Shown: positions 59,433 to 64,000 of the stretch, one piece after another
Numbering within the stretch: position 1 is the first letter of the stretch
Layout: the number at the start of each line of letters is the position of its first letter
Assembly (NCBI GenBank): GCA_036583965.1
Contig: JAZBQD010000019.1
Span: 4,017,030 to 4,081,029 of the forward strand
Length of the DNA stretch: 64,000 nt
DNA from: Prunella strophiata
Lineage: Eukaryota > Chordata > Aves > Passeriformes > Prunellidae
Direction of reading: 5' to 3'
The notes under the pieces: model-generated
What the model was told of the DNA's origin: nothing
Seen by the model: only the letters and a program-made list of their open reading frames with translations
The model's database searches: none
Translations under genes and position numbers: made by a program

Positions 59433-61270
59433 CTGATTTTATTCTGTTACCAAAGGCTCCTTGTCCCTCCCCATAAGCAGGGGTGAACAGTACAGTAGCT
59501 TTACCTGTACTGGAGGTAAAGCCTGGCTGCTGGCCCAGCACTGAGGTTGTGCCCAGGGGGACAAGCCTGGGGGTGACTTCTTGGCAGGAGGAGGGATGCA
59601 GGGAGTGCAGCACCTCGGGAAAGTAAAAAAAAAAGCCCAGATTTTTATTAAAGATTAAAGAAAAATCTGAAATAGGGAGCTGGCCTCTGTAAGATTGTGT
59701 ATCTGTAAGCACCAGAGAGGTTCCTGAGTTCTCCAAGGGATCCTCTGGCACTGGAAGCTCTGCTCCCACATCACCATTTCCCTGACTCTGGGCTACAGGC
59801 AGGTCCTTGTCCATCCTTATTCCCAGAGCCAGCACTGCTCAGTGCCTCCCCTCATTTACCAGCTCTGTGATCACACTCCCAGCTCTGCCTGGCCTTTACT
59901 TTCTCCCAGTAGCTTCAAACACAAGGATGCATCTATGCTTGGGAATGCTTAAATCTCACCCTGATTTCAGATAAGGTCCTAGAGGATCCCCTGGCTTCCT
60001 TCCTGGGAGCTCACATTGTCTGCCACCAGATTTTGAGGCAAAAGGAGCATGCCTGCTGCTTTTGTGTGCCAGCTGCTTCTGGGGTTCCCAATGTTTTGAA
60101 AGGCCATGAAGAAAATGGAGGTGCTCATATTAAAAACCCTGTTTCCTAAAAAAAAAAAATATCTTCTGAAATTAATATGTGTCATGTCTGTCTCTCTGAG
60201 TGTCCTTCCCCTGCCACCTGATTTTACCAAAGTTCTTATTGGTGACTCACTTTATATAATTGATATTTACTGACTCGATACCTGGCAGTGATTGATTACA
60301 TTATTTTCCTTAACCTGATTTTAACTTAAATGCCATTTTCTGGGTGCCTGCAAAGAAGCAGCTAGAAAGGCTATCATGCATGAGTGTCTGCTACCTTTAA
60401 ATTAATGCTTTATTAATTCTTCCTGTGACATGTATTATAATACACTTGCCTGTACATAGTGCCTATCGTATAAGAACCCTGAGACACTTACAAACATTAA
60501 CTAAGCCTTACAATCTTCTTACTTTGGGTAAACAGGGACAGAGGGAGGTTAAGTCTGTCATCCTGACAGCTCTGTGCAGAGCTGGGCAAGGAACTGCTCT
60601 ATCCTGACACCTTGCAGGCTCTGGGGATCTCAGAGTCCCTGCAGGGTGGATAACACACCCCATAACGTGGCTAATGCACCCCACAGGATGGCTAGTGGTC
60701 CCCATTGCTCCAAATGTGGTGGAAGTGGTTTGAAGGGCTAGAGAAATGGGTCAGGATCTCCAAGGAATCATGGTGGTTTGCCTAAACTTACCCATATTTC
60801 CCCTCCATTCTTACCTGACTCAAGCAGTGGTCTGGGTATTGGCTATGCAAGAAGTGAGCAAGCCCTGGTTGCTCAGCAGAAGTATAAATCATCTTTAAAA
60901 TTATTTCAGAGGGGGTAATAGAGAAAAACAGAGCTGTTGAGAAATCCACCTAAGCAACAGGTTAGCCTTGGGGAGTGTGTGTCCTAAAGGCAATGAAATC
61001 TCTGTAAGATTTAATAGAAAATGTGGCTCATCCCCTTTTCCTGTTCTAAACATGAAGAGTTAAACTAGAAATAGGGAGGGGTGGGGACCCTTTGGGACTT
61101 CAGCATCACAGGATGCATAATTCTCTTAAAAGAAATACATCCCACTGTAGGGTGCAGCACAGGGAATCCCTCCATGTAGGTCAGCTGGAGTCCCACTGCA
61201 TTCTTGACAGGAGAAGGAGCAGATGAGAAAGTCTGAGCAAATTAATTGTGCAGCAAAAGCCCAAAAAGAC

Positions 61271-61273
<3 letters not shown>

Positions 61274-61317
<44 letters not shown>
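61274..61317. repeat. Long poly(T) run
   Basis: About 44 consecutive T. The right flank is unique sequence. Confidence 0.95.
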
Positions 61318-62239
61318 CCCTTGGAGTATTAAGAAATCTGTGCAAAAATCCCCTTCCTTCCTGAGGGCACTGCGTGACAGGCACTGGGTTATTTACAGTG
61401 TGCCTGGGAGCTGTGGGCCTTTTATTTCTTTTCTCCTGTGTGTGCTGCAGCAGGGTTTAGCTGGGGGAGTATCAGGATACCCCAAATACTCCCAGCACTG
61501 GGGGGTTGAGGTCACCAAAGGCAATAAAATCACCCTGGATCCCTCTGGATCATGCAGGGCTGGTCCTGAGTTCTCCTATGGCAACTTCTGTGCTCCTGCC
61601 ATGTCTCCTTGTACAGACCCTTCCACACCTGGGATTCTCCCTCCACCAGAACTTGTTTAGTTTTGCCCAAAAATTAAGAAGAAAGACCAGCTTTGTAGAT
61701 AAACACTAAAAAGAATGGGTTATCCCTTCCCTGTTTGGGAAGGGGAGTGGCTGGCACCGGGGTTTGGAGAGGAGGATGGAGCCTGAGCAGCAGCACCAGG
61801 AGCTAAGTCCTTCCGTGCCAGCTTGTGGAGGTGAACCTGCTCCTTCTGCCCTGCCCCTTACCTATTGAGTCCCTGGAAATCCGATTACTGATCCAGGCCA
61901 GCCAAGCAATTACATTGTTTTTCCTCCACTGCAGCTCGGCGGGTCCTGCGGGCTGAGGTTTACGGGGAAACGGAATTTTAAGACAAAAAAAAAGAAGCTC
62001 TTGATGATATTGGTATTACAGAGAGGGCTTACAGAGCTGGATATTACTGTTCTGCTCGGGAGTGATTAAGGGTTCCAGTTGAGACTGGATGGTTTTTTGT
62101 GTTTTATTGAAGTGTAGGAAGAGCTGGGGAATGAGGGGAATGGGAAGAGGCAGGGTGGAGTTGTGGTGATGTTACAGCTGAGGAGTGGGATGAGTAAATC
62201 CCTGGTCCTACAAGGATGGAGTTCTGCCCATGTGTTCAT

Positions 62240-62265
62240 GCCCACCCAAACCATGCTATGATATG
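62240..62265 (+). mobile_element. CR1 LINE 3'-terminal remnant
   Basis: CCCACCCAAACCATGCTATG resembles the CR1 terminal CCAACCCAAACCATTCTATG. It runs straight into the ATGATATG-type repeat that follows. Confidence 0.55.
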
Positions 62266-62330
62266 ATTGAGATATTATATGATATATATGATATGATTGA
62301 TATGATATGATATAATATGATTGATATGTC
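62254..62330. repeat. (ATGATATGATTG)-type degenerate AT microsatellite
   Basis: Imperfect TATGA/TGATA units over about 75 bp. They look like an expansion of a CR1 ATTCTATG-type tail, because a CR1 terminus lies directly on the left. Confidence 0.85.
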
Positions 62331-64000
62331 ACATCTATCCTTGGCAATGACACAAAAGTTCAGCCAAGGTCATAGCACAGACACCCAGGCTCCACCCAGA
62401 GCATTCCCACCCTCCCTGGGCCACACCCCTGAGCTTTCCCACCCTGGAATGGGTTTTAATGCTGTGCCCATTTGGGAGTTTTGGACTGGCTTGGGAGCAG
62501 GGCATGGCAAAGGCATAACTTCCCATCAGGGAGCAGGAGAGCTTTTGGAACTGCAGAGGAAATGTTTTCTAGCACAAGTTTAAGATAATAAACTCAACTG
62601 AGTGAGCAGACACCAGGAAGAAATATTTAATTATCCTTCTCACCATTATGAGGAACTTCTGCCACTCTTCAGGTTATTATACAGTAAATAACCAGTTTTC
62701 TAAAGGACAGAGCTGTTTTAATTATATGACAATGAATGCATAATTATTATGTTTGTTAGGAATGAATCACAAGACAACAGACTTGATATTGCTGCTCTAG
62801 TTAGTGCATCTTAATTACTTTTTCATTTATTTTGCATATAAAAGCTATTTGCTAATTGTCTTTGCTGTAAATATGCAAAATATAATTAGTCATTCATAAT
62901 TCTTTATGTGTTATCTAACTGTACATTTGTTACTGAGGAATGTATATTAAAGTTTGCATATTTAATGGGCTTTTGTGGCATAGAATATTTTCATACAAAG
63001 TTTTCAGGAAATATTAGAGACATCACTTAAACCTTCTTTTAACCCCTTTTCCTATGCAAACTAATGTTTCCCAGAAAGACCAGATATTGATAAATTAAAC
63101 CTCCTGGAAATCCATTTCTGTTTTCTAAGCATACAATATAAGTCCAGTGCTGATGGTATGAAATGCCTCTTGGTCTCAGACTGAAACCAGAGAGATTAGG
63201 GCCTGTTAAAAGTGTTGCAAGTTGGTCTCTGCAGTGAATTTAAACTGTAAGTACAGAATTACAGATACATTTGAGTCCTATTGCAAGATCAAGTGCATTT
63301 ATCTTGCTGTAGGTGAGTTCCTGTGACAGTCAGGGCCGTGGTGCTGGTGGCAATATTTGGTTTAGATGCTGTTGATCAGAGCAAGAGGTCACTCTTCCTG
63401 CTTATTGTAAGGCCATTGAGCTTCAGTCAGGTAATAAAACATACCAGACTTGAAATCTTAATTTGAGTGTTGTTTTAGTGTTAAAATCTTAATTTTATTT
63501 AGTTTAGGCACTTGTTGGATTTCTCTTGCTCTCCCTGAATTGGAAAGCCACACAAATTCTTGATGCTTCTCTTTTCCTGAGGCTTAGGCGAGTTCCATCT
63601 GCAATGAGCCCTCTGCAAGGAAAGTTTTGCCTTGGGATTAGATCCACTGCAGAGATGGCCTGGTTCAAAGGGGCCGTGTGTTTTTGGGAGCTGAGTGCCA
63701 GCCCAGGTCTGGGGAGCTGGGCAGATAATCACACATCAGCTGCTCCCTCGGCGCTGCCGCCGCGCGCGTCACGTCCCGCATTCCTCCATCTCAAACATTT
63801 GATTTCCTACCCGGTTGTACTGTTAATCCTATGTCATGACACTCCTATTCACTTCTGCTTTTCAGCTGAAAGCAGCTTCCTATGAAGATAAAGCTAGGTA
63901 AAATCTATTGTAGGGGGAAGAATAACTTGAATGCAGCTATCATATCGAAAAGAAAACACACTCCTCCACTCTTCACCCTTTAGATGCTCTGAATACTTTC
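62331..64000. other. Unique sequence to the right edge; no confirmed gene
   Basis: AT-rich complex DNA at 62,690-63,060 (TTAATTAC, ATAATTAGTCATTCATAATT) is enhancer-like. The right end carries a small CpG cluster at 63,747-63,780. No long open frame. Confidence 0.5.
63747..63780. promoter_or_regulatory. Small CpG cluster with a CRE-like site
   Basis: CCTCGGCGCTGCCGCCGCGC, GCGTCACGTCCCGC: about nine CpGs in 34 bp in otherwise CpG-poor DNA, with a GTCACGTC CRE/E-box-like core. Too short for a CpG island within the window. Confidence 0.4.

Larger units (their letters stand above)
55341..62239. other. CR1-free interval of ~6.9 kb; no gene seen
   Basis: No CR1 fragment. Several possible conserved blocks (listed separately), a (GA)n run and a 44-nt T-run. 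The 156-codon minus frame at 59,365-59,835 is open partly because the GA run reads as alternating L and S; no domain recognised. Confidence 0.5.

Noticed and set aside
59365..59835. 156-codon minus-strand open frame
   Set aside because: Part of it is the (GA)n repeat read as alternating Leu/Ser; the remainder has no recognised domain.
1..64000. CRISPR array, prokaryotic defence island or operon
   Set aside because: The direct repeats at the left edge are contiguous tandem units, not repeats separated by unique spacers, and the whole window has vertebrate repeats and no bacterial gene structure.
1..64000. Known microRNA or tRNA genes
   Set aside because: Scanning by eye for some familiar mature microRNA strings (let-7, miR-9, miR-124, miR-137, miR-128) and for tRNA A/B-box pairs found none. 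A covariance-model search would be needed to exclude them firmly.

Overview
The window looks like non-coding nuclear DNA from a bird, probably a neoavian or songbird. The evidence is at least 18 short fragments of chicken-repeat-1 (CR1) LINEs. They keep the usual avian 3' ends: the GGTTGGAAGGGACCTT-like block, the CAGGGACACCTTCCA block and the ATTCTGTGATTCT-like tail. One solo LTR and many poly-A/T and short tandem repeats also fit, and no mammalian-type SINEs are visible. There are no operons, rRNAs, tRNAs, CRISPR arrays or convincing complete protein genes. Identification is from pattern recognition only.

Layout. Bases 1 to about 2692 are a minisatellite of roughly 40-bp units, each with a nested CAGA/CGGA microsatellite. 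The array runs off the left edge. Bases 2.7-3.7 kb are its GC-richer unique flank. From 3.7 to 30.4 kb there is AT-rich intergenic or intronic sequence with most of the CR1 fragments in both orientations. It also holds a 421-bp solo LTR inserted into a CR1 copy (20,313-20,733), a CpG-dense segment next to a long TCTTC-type pyrimidine tract (21.30-21.55 kb), and several microsatellites. From about 30.4 kb to the right end CR1 becomes sparse, with three CR1-free intervals of about 7-8 kb (30.4-38.4, 42.0-49.5 and 55.3-62.2 kb). These hold long AT-rich, homeobox-motif-rich blocks with scattered retained CpGs, which look like the conserved non-coding elements of a developmental-gene regulatory desert. 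That is inference; no alignment could be run. A degraded foldback element lies at 37.5-37.75 kb.

Coding content. Nearly all open frames come from the minisatellite, CR1 antisense sequence or low-complexity tracts. A few stretches have exon-like signals and are reported as weak candidates. The best are a minus-strand terminal-exon candidate at 45,457-45,663 (acceptor, 68-codon frame, stop, AATAAA), a plus-strand 122-nt internal-exon candidate at 53,518-53,639 with good acceptor and donor, and a plus-strand acceptor-led frame at 26,224-26,392. None was recognised as a known protein.

No new multi-gene system is visible. The most informative structures are the nested minisatellite, the LTR-in-CR1 insertion with its reconstructable empty site, the foldback element, and the CR1-poor putative regulatory blocks.
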